DNA of 64,000 nucleotides from assembly GCA_013397845.1 (NCBI GenBank), contig VZTG01001872.1, positions 1,362,739 through 1,426,738 of the forward strand, given 5' to 3'. The notes below the pieces were generated by a model, which was not told the origin of the DNA, searched no databases, and was given only the letters and a program-made list of their open reading frames with translations. Below are positions 1 through 12,150 of this stretch, piece after piece (position 1 is the stretch's first letter; every line of letters starts with the position of its first letter). The translations under genes were made by a program, and so were the position numbers. This stretch comes from Melanocharis versteri. Lineage: Eukaryota > Chordata > Aves > Passeriformes > Melanocharitidae.

Positions 1-431
1 AAGAGATTTATTGAACAGGACAATGTGAGAGGAAATCTATTTTACAACTTCAAGCAAGCTTCTGTCCACAGAGGATGAACAAAATTAGTTGCTGAAAAGA
101 AAACTAATACTAAGCAAAAGAGCCTAGATAGAAAAGGAACAAAATGCCACCTTTTGTAGTTCTTCACCCATGTATTTGTTGTATGTGTGCACCCTGCCCT
201 ACACACGTCTCTATGTAGCATGTACACACAGATGTTATACAGAAGCACTCTGCAAACACAAAGGAGCTAAAAACGACATAATCCTGTCCTCTGGAAGTTC
301 TCGGTATGGGAACAGTAATTAGATAATTCTACATTTGAATGTAGTACAGTTAATCAGAGCTTTCCCAGGGGCATTTTAGAATTAGGAGGAATGCTATTAA
401 GGAATACAAATGTTTTATTTCCTAAACTGCC
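1..431. other. Non-coding flank, no gene seen
   Basis: AT-rich sequence with no recognisable coding frame. The hexamer at 7-12 reads AATAAA on the minus strand, so a minus-strand transcript could end just beyond the left edge, but such hexamers are common by chance. No splice or repeat signature was recognised. Confidence 0.4.
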
Positions 432-466
432 AATAAAAGGAGACGATCAACTTAAAAAAAAAAAAA
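432..466 (+). repeat. AATAAA followed by A13 tract (possible retroposed 3' end)
   Basis: AATAAA at 432-437 is followed 16 bases later by a run of 13 A (454-466) and then another A-rich stretch to 477. This spacing is what a retroposed polyadenylated 3' end leaves behind. No upstream coding sequence was recognised and no target duplication could be assigned, so a simple A-rich repeat is equally possible. Confidence 0.3.
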
Positions 467-477
467 GGGCAAAAAAA

Positions 478-3082
478 GCGCAACGGAACTAGGTTGCTTC
501 TAAAAAAAAAATTCAGACCAATTCATTCCAATGTCATGAACCTAAACAGGATGTCATGGTGCCAGGGAATTAATTGGATTGTAAATAAAAGTGCAACTGA
601 TCAGTAAGTTTTTATTGCTTGTGCTGAGTGAAATGCAAGGAGTGTATAAAAAGCATAAATGATGAAAGTTGAATTTGTTCTGAAAAAATTCTTTCAGTTT
701 GAATAATCTGCAGGGTATTAATGGCACTGGTAAGAATTTTTATTATAAACATATGAGGACAGTGTGAATCAGGAATAAGTCTATTTAAACCAATGGGATT
801 GCACTGAGGAAACATTTTTGAGGGCTGCAGAACGGAAACTAACTGAGATCTACATACCCTTTTGATGAGAGCAGAGTGGGGACCACGGTTCTCTTTCTGT
901 TTTTCCTCCTTGCTCCACACTTGCTTATGTGCTCTTACAGAAAACTCTTCTCGAACTGCTGGCCCTCCAGATGAGCCTCAGCCTGGGTGCTCATGTTTTA
1001 CTATGGTGACAACATCCCTCACACCTAAAACAAAGACAGCTACCAGCGAAGCCAGCCAGCTGGAGTGCAGGATTCATTGAACTGAAGGATGTCAAAAAAA
1101 TGCAAAATAATGCAATCCCAAACCTTTCCAAGAGGCAACCTGGGTGAGACAGAGGCACTGAGTTGGCGAGGAACTGAGGGCAATGTCTCTAAGGAGAAAA
1201 CACGTGAAGTCAAGGAGCACAAAATAGGAGAATCAGAGTGAGAAGGTATACCCTCACGCTGTATTTTTGCCAAGATCTTGTGCCTCCTTTTTCCAAGGAG
1301 CGGAAAAGAGTAGATGCTCAGGAGGTTTGTGTGAACAGACAGGTCGTTGGAGGTCATACCTGATAAATGGAGGTGAAGGACAAGGACTCACACTTCAGCA
1401 GTCTGTCCTAGCCATGAGAGGGAGAAAGCCCTGCCAGCTTCAGGTGCTAAAGAATGGAGTGGGAAACCCTGAGGGATTAGTGTCCTAACTGAGCCACGCC
1501 AGTTAGAAGATGTAAATACAGATTCTCCTCTCATCTTGCATCTCCCTGTTATCTAGAGACTTAAAAAGGCTCATAAAACCTGCATGTAATACTATGAATA
1601 CCCAGGGCAGATCAATTTAAATTAGCTGGAGTAGAGCTACCTAGCGTCATCACACAATAAAAATGTGATTGCTGTCTGAAACCGCTGGGGTAGAAGCCCA
1701 AGGAAAGAGAAAACCTTCTCATATTAACAGATAACAATGGCACAAAGCTATGGATTCATTTAGGCTTGGAAAAAGCACCAAACTCACAACCAGCAGAGCA
1801 CTTAGATGTTGGGATGATCATCTAAGAGAAACCACAGCAGTGCCCTACTGCTCAGGTCTCCTGAGGACTTCCTTCATGGAAAACTGCATTACTTGACTTT
1901 CTTACAGCAGACTTGGGTTTCTGCATAACACGGGACAGCTGCACGCTGTGTCTTGTTGGTCTTTCCTACACAGCCTAAAAGGGTTTTAGGAGATCTGTAA
2001 TGAGGGTTTCGGGAGCTAAAACTCAATTTGTTTATCCTATCTCTTAGGGAAATAGCTCAAGGAAAAGCAAAACAGGGACAGAGGAAGAGCACATGCGCAA
2101 AGGAGATGGACCCCCGTAGAACAACATAGCATACTAATTCATTCTGATCTTGCTATTTAGTACCTGCAAAGTCTACCATTATGCATTATTAAATTCATGT
2201 ATTATTGAATCACAATCCTTGTTGCCTGGTAAGAAATGTGGATGATTTCTTAGCTTAAATTAAAGCACTGCTTCCCTTATTTGAATAAAACTGCATTACT
2301 GGCTGCCTCTCATGGTAATCAGAAAACTGCATTAGGCAGGTAGTACTGTATGAATTAAAAAATAATGAAACAAGACTTTTCAGTCAGACATTGTTCCCTC
2401 GCCTGCTTTTCATGACAGCGGATTCCCTACTCTGAGTTGATAAGACAACAGCAAATGAAGATAACAACATGAGAGCAAAATCATTCACTCTAATAGGCTC
2501 CACCTGTGCAGGCTCCAGCTCATTTACATGACTGCAGAAAAATTAGAAATCATGCAGCAATTAGTCTCTTCTAGATTATGCACTGTGTCAACTGATACCA
2601 CTCTGGAGAGCACTAGTGCTAAAATGGTTTCAAAAGATAAATCTACTAGCCTGTGCAAACATTTTTAATTACCTGGAAAACTGGATTGCCTGTTTAGAAA
2701 ACTCTGCTGTAAATGAGGCTGCCCACACAGCCCTGGAATCAAATGTCACCAGCTTCAAATGTTTATATAACTGACTTTTATAATGTTTGATGGCTTGGTG
2801 AAACAGAACCACGTATCTGCTTTTGCTGCTGTGTAGCTGAAGGAACATCTCTTTAGAGGGAGGTAATGGAATTGAGGTAAAAGGAATTTTTCTTTCTCTT
2901 TTTTTGTGTTAGCAGGTATCGATTCCTTTAGTCTCAGATCTCATCATCCACTCTGGTCATCCATTGCAAAACGATGATCATTCACAGCACTGAGCAAACC
3001 CAGCAGCTATTCACAGGATAAAAATTAAGGGCTGCATTGTGAACCTTGCACTCTCCCCAGTAAGGAGCTCTTCACCAAAGAG
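478..3082. other. Non-coding stretch, no gene recognised
   Basis: Unique-looking sequence. ORFs on both strands around 860-1490 overlap each other and resemble no family I know. The part at about 2150-2350 is AT-rich with repeated TTATT/ATTAAA-type words and could be a conserved element, but this cannot be judged from one sequence. Confidence 0.4.
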
Positions 3083-3290
3083 GCCCAATGAAGTAAATTT
3101 AACTGCTTACGAGTAGCTGTTCATCCTTGTGAGGAAGCAGTTCACAATCTGGGCTTCAATTCTCTGCCAGGGTTAGCATATGTGCTGGTGGAAAGGCAAG
3201 TCTGCAAGCCCAGCTGGTGCAAATCTGCAGCCCTCCCAAGCTCACAGAAGCTCTGCAGATTTGCACTGAGCAGTGATCCGAACCCCTCGC
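3083..3290. repeat. Ancient hairpin-type interspersed repeat fragment
   Basis: Two adjoining parts resemble the old sauropsid repeats built around phrases like 'ATTGAAGTCAATGGGAC' and 'GCTGGTGTAAATCTGCA'. Part one (3083-3155) contains ccaatgaagtaaattt, cttacgagtag and caatctgggctt. Part two (about 3205-3285) contains perfect 12-bp inverted arms, gcaaatctgcag at 3219-3230 and ctgcagatttgc at 3253-3264, separated by 22 bases. I know these phrases from turtle, crocodile and bird DNA but cannot name the library entry. Similar pieces lie at 7759, 17542, 39541, 51988 and 63928. Confidence 0.5.
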
Positions 3291-4486
3291 ATGAAGCATG
3301 TGCTCTCCACACCTTGGCTATTGCTAATGAGGTTTTGAAATCATCTATTGGAATTTGAAAAAGGTGCTTCTTTGGTATATTTAAATCTTTCTCAAAGAAA
3401 AAAAAATCTCAGAATGACTGGAGAGGAAAAGAGAAATGAAAGCACAATAACTTTGAGACCTACAGGGTTTAATTCAGAGCCAGGTCCTTTTTGTTCACCT
3501 GACTCCTTCTCTTAAGAATTCCAGAGCAAGAAAATACCTGACTGTGAAGACAGAAAACTCTAGGACTGCTCTTGGGTTCATATTTTGTATCTGATATTTC
3601 CACAGAGGGTAATAATGTGGCTTTAAAATTAGAACTGGATGAACTCATGAGGGGCCACCTTAACGGCACAGTCACAGCTTTGGTTATGTAAACTGTTCCT
3701 GCAGGCTGGGTTTAAATGTAGGCTCTAGCCCTTGAAATTTTTCTTTCCCTCCTTAAAATACTGCCCATGTCTTTTTGTGTCACACAGAATAAATTCTACA
3801 CTCCATATAGGCAGATTTGGTGAGGGCCACTCCCATCCCCACAAGGTATTTACACGGCTCATTTCTGATGCAGCACCATGTTTGCATTACTCTCAAATCA
3901 GGACCACTGAATTATCCCCATTTAGTTACCAAGACTTCTTGTTACAGCTTTTTAGTTTTGAAACCCTTAGCTGAGCATCTTCAGCACTTCCAGTCACAAA
4001 TTAAAGAACAAACCTAGCATTTGTTCTCAAGGCTAGGTCCTTATAAGTCAAACTGTTTCCCTTGGTCACACCTAGGAAATGTAGGTGCCACAGAAGCACA
4101 GAATCCCCCCAAAAAGCCAGAGATCCTTCAGAGCTGCCAGGTGCATCTGGAGTTGCAGTGCTGTGACGGGGCTTAGCTGAACCGGGGAATGTCTTGCCAC
4201 AGGAGGATTTGAATATGAAAAAGTTAGTGTGGAACCAAAAAAACAGACCGGAAAGGATGTGGGGGCTGAGTGCAGCTGTCTTGATATAGATCTTAAAAGA
4301 TACCTTATTCTTCCCCTAAGCAGCCCACAAGCTCTGTGGGCTGATACCCGTGAGGGGGACATCACTCTCATTATCCTCATATTTCTGTTTCCTTCTTCTT
4401 AAACACACGAAACTTTGTTTCTGTGCAATTTATAAACAATTGAGAGGTGAAAGGTAGCTGTGTTTGTCCTCCTATCCAAATCACAG
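3291..4486. other. Non-coding stretch, no gene recognised
   Basis: Short A and T runs (for example 3398-3408) and overlapping short frames only. The minus frame over 4072-4380 is open but has no recognisable domain. Confidence 0.4.
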
Positions 4487-4514
4487 CTCATGCAGAGAAG
4501 GACCCACCATCCAG
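4487..4514 (+). other. Candidate 28-nt exon (splice-signal pair)
   Basis: A pyrimidine-rich tract ending in AG (tgtttgtcctcctatccaaa then tcacag at 4481-4486) lies 28 nt before a consensus donor, CCAG|GTAAGT at 4511-4520. The exon would contain one ATG and shift phase by one. Strong splice pairs occur by chance in long introns, and no homologous protein is recognised. It could equally be a lncRNA exon or a decoy. Confidence 0.15.
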
Positions 4515-6317
4515 GTAAGTGGCCCGCAGACCCAGGGCACTTCTGTTCAGTTCATCCTTTATGCAGGATTATGTGTGCTCATCCCTACGTAGCTCTGTGA
4601 TCACAACCTTCATGGAGGCAGTAGCTCGGGGTCCTCTGGCACAAATCGCATGGACATCATTTTCGCCACTGCAACCTTTCCTCTGATCCCTGCACTGGAC
4701 ACACTCCCACTGGCCGCTCTCGTGCTCTAGTTTTGGGTGGTTGCTGGGTGCTCGTTCAGGAAGAGCCATCAGGCACAGCTTTGCTGCTGCTGCTGCTTTA
4801 ATTTTAACTCAAATCCAACGCAGTTTCAGCATTTTGAGGTTAATGCGTAAATGCTGTGGACAGCAGTATAATCAGCCACGCAATAGCATTGTGCAGGAAA
4901 GCGATGGGTGGACAGAGCCCTTCGGATGTGTGGGGAAAGCTGGAAAAACAGAATAAAAAAAAACCCCTGAAATACATCCAGAATGCAGGAGAGAGGTTCT
5001 GGAGGTGCTGCATGGAGATGTGCATATGAGCACCTATCCTACTGCAAGCCAGTTCATCTGAGCTTTAATAGGAAGGACTGGCAAGGAGAGCCTCCTAGAA
5101 GTCTTAATTTATTCCTTGATGATGCCACAGTTGGTGGTACTGACTAGGATTCAAATATAAAATGGAATTTATGGAGAAATTTATGAGTTTAATGGAGAAA
5201 TCTGTTAAGAGCCTTGAAAGCCCTTATATAGCTAACGAGGTGTTTCAAGTCCCCCAGCAAATTCTATCCTTGCCTGATGAGGTTCAAGTTTCATAGTTCA
5301 AGCAGGCAGCAAGGGGAAAGAATGACAGGATATGTGGCAGAGCCATAACACTGACCAGGGGCTGCTCATTTGGAAGCATCTGGGAAGACAGGTTATGAGG
5401 AATGTTCATCTGTCATTATTGATGACTGAAGTCAAATAATTAACTGGGTAAGGCTGATCTGAGATTGTTGTGTCTAATCTTGTGGACTTAGCAACATGCA
5501 CAGAAACTGCAAAATAATACATCAGATTTGCAACTTTACAGTATTGTAAAAGCATCGAGGATAAACAGTGAGAGAAAGGGGGGTTCACACTTGCCTTACT
5601 TATTGGGATTGCCTTAAGGATACGTGGGCAAGCTGAACACTGTAGAATGCAGGAGTTGCCACAAGATGGGACATTCAGCTCACAAATGTGAAAGTTGCTG
5701 GCAGAATACTGAACTTTACATCTAATGAGTAAAGCTGGCTTTATAAACGGTCACCTGAAGGAGATAATCCTTTGCTCTCTGTGAAATACCTGCCAACAGG
5801 CTCCTGATAAAAACCCTCTCCTTCAAGCGCAGGGAATTTCGACATTGGTGACAGACTTACTGTTCAATTCTGGCTCATTTATAACCAACTGGTGAAAACA
5901 GGGAATTGGAAATTTCATCCTGCAGAAGGTGTCCTAAATGTCTGCTGTTTGTTTTCCTTCAATTACATTAATGGAGACACATCTATGGCTGTAGAGTCAA
6001 CTGGCCGAGTGATGCCTCCACTGGGGAAACCTCTGACCCTCTGCACCTTCCTCCTTCAAAGGAATCCTCTCTTCTTCCACAAATTAACATGTATCTTCAA
6101 ATGCTGTGGCCAAGCTTCCCACATTCAGGCCACACAGTGAGCAAACAAGCAAGCAGGCTGAGCAAAATGAATCCCTGCTGCAGACAGCAAGTAGGCTCAG
6201 TGGTAACGGGACAGCAAAAATGAGTAATTCCCTGAGTAAGGAAAGCAAACTTGGTTTTAGAAGTCAACAACATAACATTCAAATAGTTGCTTTCCTCACT
6301 GCTCTTTGGCCAGTTTT
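4515..6317. other. Non-coding stretch with (CTG)5
   Basis: Contains a short (GCT)5 run at 4783-4797. A true-ATG minus-strand ORF spans 4569-4769 (66 codons) and includes a cysteine-bearing WECVQC motif, with several CpGs around it. It has no recognisable domain and is within chance length. A short imperfect repeat of 'atttatgga/aatggagaaat' lies at 5165-5200. Confidence 0.35.
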
Positions 6318-6430
6318 TTGAGGGGGTTGGGGGGTTTTTGTTTTGGTTTTTTAGGGGGTTGTTTATTTCTTGGGGGGAGTAGGGGTTGGGGTTTTTTGTT
6401 TTGTTTTTTTTTTATTGGTGGTAGTTGGAG
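6318..6430 (+). repeat. G/T-rich low-complexity block with G-runs
   Basis: Almost pure G and T on the plus strand. G-runs of 4 to 6 lie at 6322-6326, 6329-6334, 6354-6358, 6372-6377, 6382-6385 and 6388-6391, separated by T-rich loops. The last three runs have loops of only 4 and 2 bases, so a G-quadruplex is plausible. Confidence 0.75.
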
Positions 6431-6509
6431 TTCAAGTCCTAAAGGCAATGCAAGCTTCTGGATAAAAGGTGATGGATGGAAACGCAGCTCCTGTGATGTG
6501 TGTCACCAT

Positions 6510-6582
6510 GAAGGGAAGGAAATTAGTTCAATAACTTGCCTAATGCACCCTATGGAGATAGAAGCGAGGAAAGCATGGCTGC
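6510..6582 (-). mobile_element. Possible MIR SINE relic
   Basis: The segment 'ataacttgcctaatgcaccc' followed by a GGAGATAGAAGCGAGG-like part resembles the reverse complement of the MIR core ('GACTTGCCTAAGGTCACAC...GGCAGAGC...'). Similarity is weak and limited to about 50 bases. Confidence 0.3.
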
Positions 6583-7758
6583 TAGAAGTTAATGTAAAAA
6601 CACTAACCACAAATCCAGCATAGGGCCAGGCTCCAAAACCTAAGTGGAAATGGCCTAGAAAACCCACACAAAGCCAGTAATTTACGAACGTTCTCTGCTT
6701 CTGGAAAATAAGGGCGAGAATAAAAACTGCCTGTGTTAGTAATCTAGGATCTGGAGCAGAGTAACTAAATCTACTGGGTTTAGACTGCCTGAAGGCATAA
6801 CATTAAACTGGGGAGAGACTTTTAGTTTAATCTCCAGCATGACAGATGTCCTTAAGGGGATTCCATGTAAATATGCAGTGTATTGTTTTTGCCTTCTTAA
6901 AAAAGCCGGAGGAGTTGAACCACCACTCTCCTATCAGATGGTATGGATATTTTTCTCTGCCTTGAACAAGACGTGGTTAAGTTTAAGAGCCTCCTCATGA
7001 TTCCAGTTCACCCCTTCCCCTGGGCCAATGTAAATCAGCTGCATTACAGGGATGTTTTAAGTAACCCTCAGCATGATGTGCTGACTGTATTCTGTCTATG
7101 CGTACGCCTGCACCGCAGGAACAACTGATGTGGTCTTTACAGCAGCATCTCTGACTCCTCAGCTGCATGTAGGAAAAAAAATAATGGTGGGTTATAACAG
7201 GCAAAGAGAGAGGACAGAGAAGACAAAACATTACCTTGAGATCACAAAATATGGGGGGCCATATTACTTTCCCTGCATCAGATAAGAAACCAAGTTTTGA
7301 GGGGCTAATCTGGGGAAAAAATGTTATTTTTTGACAGATTTTAAACTGCAACTTAATTAGACAACAGTATCCAATATCCCACAATATTCATATTCCTGCC
7401 TGATATCACAGAACGAGACTTGAATGAGTTAAACTCAAGGACAGGGTATGGCGCCAAATGGGGCTGGTAAGAATTCTTTTTAAAACCCCTGCTTTCAAAA
7501 TAAATAATGCAGAAAAACACTTAGGTAGAAGTCTGAGAATTTTTCAAAACAGCCACTGAAGCAGATGAACATACAGATTCACCTGAAAGACAGGAAAGAA
7601 GTTTGTGTGCGTCAGCCTGCAACTTCACAAACATGTGGTGCATGCAGCCTCCAGTGACTGAAATGCTGAAAGCTTCTCTAATCCAAAACTAAGCTGATTT
7701 TACACTACAACCGCAATTATTTTCTTTTTAAAATCAAGCATGCCACTGCCAACTCTGT
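6583..7758. other. Non-coding stretch, no gene recognised
   Basis: The longest frame, on the minus strand at 6995-7384, is cysteine- and leucine-rich but has no recognisable domain. It overlaps an open plus-strand frame, as expected for chance. Confidence 0.4.
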
Positions 7759-7828
7759 AGCAGGTGCAAATCAGCACAGGCTTCAAGGGAGTAGCCTGAT
7801 CTACAGCAGCTGAGGATCTGGTGTAAAA
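7759..7828. repeat. Ancient hairpin-type repeat, second copy
   Basis: Contains 'gcaggtgcaaatcagcacag', then a 'cttcaagggagtagcctgat' centre, then 'cagctgaggatctggtgt'. This follows the order of the old sauropsid inverted-repeat element (GGTGTAAATCAGCA ... CTGATTTACACCAGCTGAGGATCTGG). It shares the ggtgcaaatc word with the copy at 3217-3225. Confidence 0.55.
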
Positions 7829-10800
7829 TGAGATCATCTGCTGAAAAATTAGGAGAAAGGCATTTCTATTTGTCATCTGCCACCTCTTATAATTGCTCAG
7901 TAATTTCTATCTTGCCCCTCTAGAAATCCAAGTGATTGACTTGCTTCGTGCTCTGGGTGTTCCCCACCGTCATCAAGCTCAGAGTACTAATGCCTTGTGG
8001 CCAGGGATCATCCCCCACAAGACACTTATTCCCAAAGGATTTTGGCTGGCTTTTCTTCCAGATAGAAGCCATAAGGCCGTATCCTAGCTTTACCTACACT
8101 GAATAAAACGCTGCATAGCCTGCACCACCATATGCCAGACTGAAAATGACTAAGAAAGATACCCTTTGTTTCACTACCAAGGATTGCATCCTAAAAAAAC
8201 AACCAGAGGAGCAGATCTGATAGAAGCCCTCCCAGTGCAGCGGGTTGTTTCCCGGAGCAAAAACTGTACTCCAAACATAAAACTGCCACTGTGATCTCTG
8301 CTGATCGCCTGGTGCTGCGCCGTCCACTCTCGCTCCAGTAAAGCCTTGGAGTTAGCACCGGGAGGAAATGGAGCACCAAGGCAACAACACCAACAAGAGT
8401 GTTTAAGACACCATGGAGGTGTAAACCGCTCTAACTGGGTGGATGCCCAGCACGAGGGAGCTTTATGGATTAGTTAATGCTGGCATCTTTCTCCTGTAGA
8501 AAAAAGACTGGCAGGAACCATCTGTGTCACGGTGTATGGCCGACTGCCATGTGACACACGGCCCAGAGGGTTTACAGAGCATCTATTCTGAGCAACTTTG
8601 TAAACCCTAAGCAAGATGATCCTGAGAGCACAGAACAAACTAAATAGCATTAGTTTTTCCACACCTAATGCGTCCAAGTGTGCCAAAGGAAGAGAGTGGA
8701 ACAGAAAAAGGGAATCACCAAAACCTAGTTAAGCAAAAATGTCTAGATGGACCTTGGCAGTCCCCATTCCATAGCCCAAGAAGGTGTGGAGAATGTAAGA
8801 ACAGAGTTGCTGCTTTTCTTAGCTCCTTAATTTTGAGCTCATAAGTGAGATATTTGAACCATCATTCTCAGCTCACTATCTGCATTAGAACTACTTGTTT
8901 CCAGCCCTGGCAAATTTCTGCTCCTTTAGAAGAGAAGGAAACCCCTCAGAGGTCAAATTATATTTATAGAAGAGATAAAAAAAAATATTTCCTAGTCTGC
9001 TCATTGCACACAGTGCAAAATCCCAATCCCAGCAGCAGTGATTACCCCTTTTAATCTCCATTCATCAAACTTGCCTTTCACAACACATCAGTTGTAACTC
9101 CTACCCTGCTTACAAAAGCTATGGCAGTCAGAAGATCATTGGTTTCTACTACCAGTAGAAAAATTCTTGCCAAACTTTCTGAAGCCCCTCACAGTCCCAG
9201 ACCTCCAGGACTTGCTGTGACTGAATTTGACCTACCGTTTGCCAACAAAGACTTTATTCACTGTTGTAAGTGGCAGCTCATGTCACATTCAAAATCTCAT
9301 TTTATAACCACCTTGTTAAATATCATGCAACTACTCCAGTTTCTTAAAAGTGAATGCAATGTTTGGGAAACGGGTCCAGTTGGCAAAGATGCCCCCTCTT
9401 CATTTGCATAATTATAGGCTGCGTTTTAATACTACTTATGGTTAAGGGTGCCTGACACTTTCCATTAAGAAATTCGGCTTTCATTTACTAAAGACATTGC
9501 CAAACTCTCTGTGCTTGGTATTATATTTTCCTAGCCAATGTCTCTGTCTTGGGCTGAGTTATTTGGGAAAGTTTCAGTTAAAACAGTTCGGCCGTCTCCC
9601 AGAATGAAGTGAGGGGGGAAAAACAATTTGTCTGTATAGAAAAAAAAAAGCAATAACCATTTGATGGAGAGGTTCTCACAACCATACGCTCTGAAGCAAG
9701 AACTTATAGCATTGGGGAAGGATTGCTTGTATCAAGCCTGTTGCTGCCCCCCCTCCTTCCCTTTTGGCCAGTTTTTCCTTTTGGAGGACTTCTAACTCTG
9801 TAGAAGACCCTCACCTCAGGCATGTTTTCTGGGCACTTACTCCAGCAAAACTCTCTCAAAATATTCTCTGCTCTGAATACGCTCCAGATTCCCAGAGCTC
9901 TCACAGATAACTCTCCAGGAGCATTCCTGCCAGGCATCTGCCTAACCCAGGCACAAGAGTCATTTTCTAGAAGTCCAATTTACTTCCTTTCTTCATCTCC
10001 CCAAATCGTGCTAAAACCAAGGAGATCAGAAGAGAGGCAAAGACATGAGGAGTCCTTCCCCTCTCTGCCATATAGTTTTGCCTATCTGTTCCTGGCCACT
10101 TCAGAGACAGAGGAAGCTGGCTGACATGCTCTGTTTTGGGATGGCAAGATGATAACCTTCCCCTGGAGAGCAGAAACTGCTCTGCTCTTCTGCACAAGGA
10201 GGTCCTAAGCCAGGCTGGGCAGTTACACTCTGGCTCAGAAACCCTGAAGTCATCCATTAGCTCAGCGAAAGGAACCATGCTAGGGAGCTCTCTTCCAAAG
10301 GGCATTAACCAAGAAAGGGATGGATTGAGAAAATAAAACGCTCCCTCTTCAACAGCAATCAAAAAAGGTCCAACGCAAGAATCCCAAATTCCACATATTC
10401 TCATTCATCACTAAAAATCATTTTCCCTCTGGAATTATCATGCTTGTTCTCCATATGAATAAGCACAGGATACAGTGTACTGAGAAGAAGAAATGCTGCC
10501 TAGGAGTTAAACCACAAAGTCAAAAGATTCCAATTCTATTCCTGGCAAATACCCAACACCAGCATTTGCAAACCAAACGCCTGAAGCAAGGCACCAACAT
10601 CCATATTCAGGCACTTAAACACGGAGTCTTGTATGCAACAGCCTTGCAAGTCCAGTATCAGTTACCCATGCTCCAAAAAACTCTGCCTTAACTGTTTGGT
10701 GTCTTGATGTCTAGTTAGCAGTGCTCAACTTGTGGAAATATTTGGGGAGGAAAAAACTGGACAAAACCCCAATGAGTCTCTCTATATCTTCTTCCTACTG

Positions 10801-11250
10801 GCCACAGGTTTCCTCCCTACCTAACCCTTGGCCATGGAAAGAGCCAATTCCCTATTTAGCAGCTGTGGTGGGACAGAAACCTGCCAGTGTGCAGCACACA
10901 CCTGGGTTAAGAGTTCTCAGACACATATCCCCACCTTCACGGCATAGACAGTGATTGCTAGAGGAGGAATCAGATGTTTCAGGTGTTGTAAGACTTGGTC
11001 AGCAATAGCTCCACACAGGTGCACTCCTCCTCCGGTATCACACTGGGACTCCAACCAATCACAGTGGGATTAAAAGCAAGAGAAGTTGCTATCTGTCGTG
11101 ATCTGGGAATCACTGGCTGGTGTCTCCTATTTAATCATCAGAATGAAACATCTTGTAGCTTCAGGTTCCCAAAGGAAAGATTTCAGCAAAAATAATCTGC
11201 AATTAAAGTCTTGTCCTAAATATTCAGAAATAACTTTTGTCTTTTTAAAG
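7829..11250. other. Non-coding stretch, no gene recognised
   Basis: No repeat or coding homology recognised over 3.4 kb. Frames of 96-145 codons at 9121-9411 (+) and 9967-10404 (-) lack known motifs, and the minus one overlaps an open plus-strand frame. Several CpGs lie at 8225-8360 without reaching a clear island. Confidence 0.4.
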
Positions 11251-11835
11251 AATCATAGAATCACTAAGGTTGGAAAGGACCTCCAAGGTCATCAAGTCCA
11301 ATCTTTGACTGATCACCTCATCAACAAGACTATGGCACTAAGTGCCACCTCAAGTTGTTTCTTGAACACTTCCAGGGATGGTGACTCCTCCACCTCCCTG
11401 GGCAGTCTGTTCCAATGCTTGACAAGAGTTTCAGAGAAGAAACTCTTCCTGATATCCAACCTGAACCCCTCTTAGTGCAGCTTGAGGCCATTTCCTCTTG
11501 TCCTGTTGCTGGTTACCTGGGAGAAGGGGCCGATCTCCACCTGGCTCCACCATCCTGCCAGGGAGTTGTAGAGAGTGATAAGGTCTCCCCCAAGCCTCCT
11601 TTCCTCCCGGCTGAGCCTCCCAGCTCCCTCAGCTGCCTCTCATCACACTTGTGCTCCAGACTCTCCCCCAGCTCTGTTGCCCTTCTCTGGACGTGCTCCA
11701 GCACCTCAATGTCTTTCTAGAAATGAAAGGCCAAGAACTGGACAACAGATTCGAGGTGGGACAGCCTCACCAGTGCTGAGTACGGGGGACAATCACTTCC
11801 CCTAAGAGAGACAATCGCTTCCCTACTTTTTCCCT
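11251..11835 (-). mobile_element. CR1 LINE fragment, 5'-truncated, minus strand
   Basis: Read on the plus strand it begins with aatcatagaatcac, the reverse complement of the CR1 terminal octamers. This is followed by 'aggttggaaaggacctccaa' and 'ggtcatcaagtccaat', both hallmarks of the avian CR1 3' untranslated region. Further in, the minus strand encodes the C-terminal part of the CR1 reverse transcriptase polyprotein, with a 'LEHVQRRAT' motif near 11675-11704 and then 'RELGG', with frame damage after it. The 5' edge is blurred; homology fades near 11835. A short internal duplication of 'gacaatcacttccc' at about 11789-11802 and 11810-11823 lies at that edge. It is a dead copy and is typical of bird genomes. 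Confidence 0.95.
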
Positions 11836-12150
11836 TTTCTTGAAGGATTAATGATTTCACCTGGCTTTAACCAGGGATGTCAACTGTGAGCCTCTGCCTT
11901 GTGGGGAAAAAACAAGAAATTAATCTCCCATGCAGAGCTTTCTCTAAGCACTATATACACAGAATTTTTCTTGGGAATCAGATTTATATATTTATAATAA
12001 ATATATCAATAAAGACATGTTACCTGTTGATAACCGAAAACTGAACTCTGCTCTCAAATTCCTTTGAAACAAACCGATGCTGTAGTCAGCCAGTGCCTGA
12101 CACTCATGAGGTGGAGCTTACCAGAAAACGCATCCTTGCAATCCTTCCAG
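11836..12150. other. Non-coding, AT-rich spacer
   Basis: Contains an AT-rich tract (about 11990-12010, tatatatttataataaatata). No gene or further repeat seen. Confidence 0.4.

Noticed and set aside
9967..10404. 145-codon minus-strand ORF
   Set aside because: Overlaps open plus-strand frames and has no motif.
11513..11704. Minus-strand ORF with a LEHVQRRAT motif
   Set aside because: It is not a host gene. It is the decayed C-terminal part of the CR1 polyprotein and is included in the CR1 feature.
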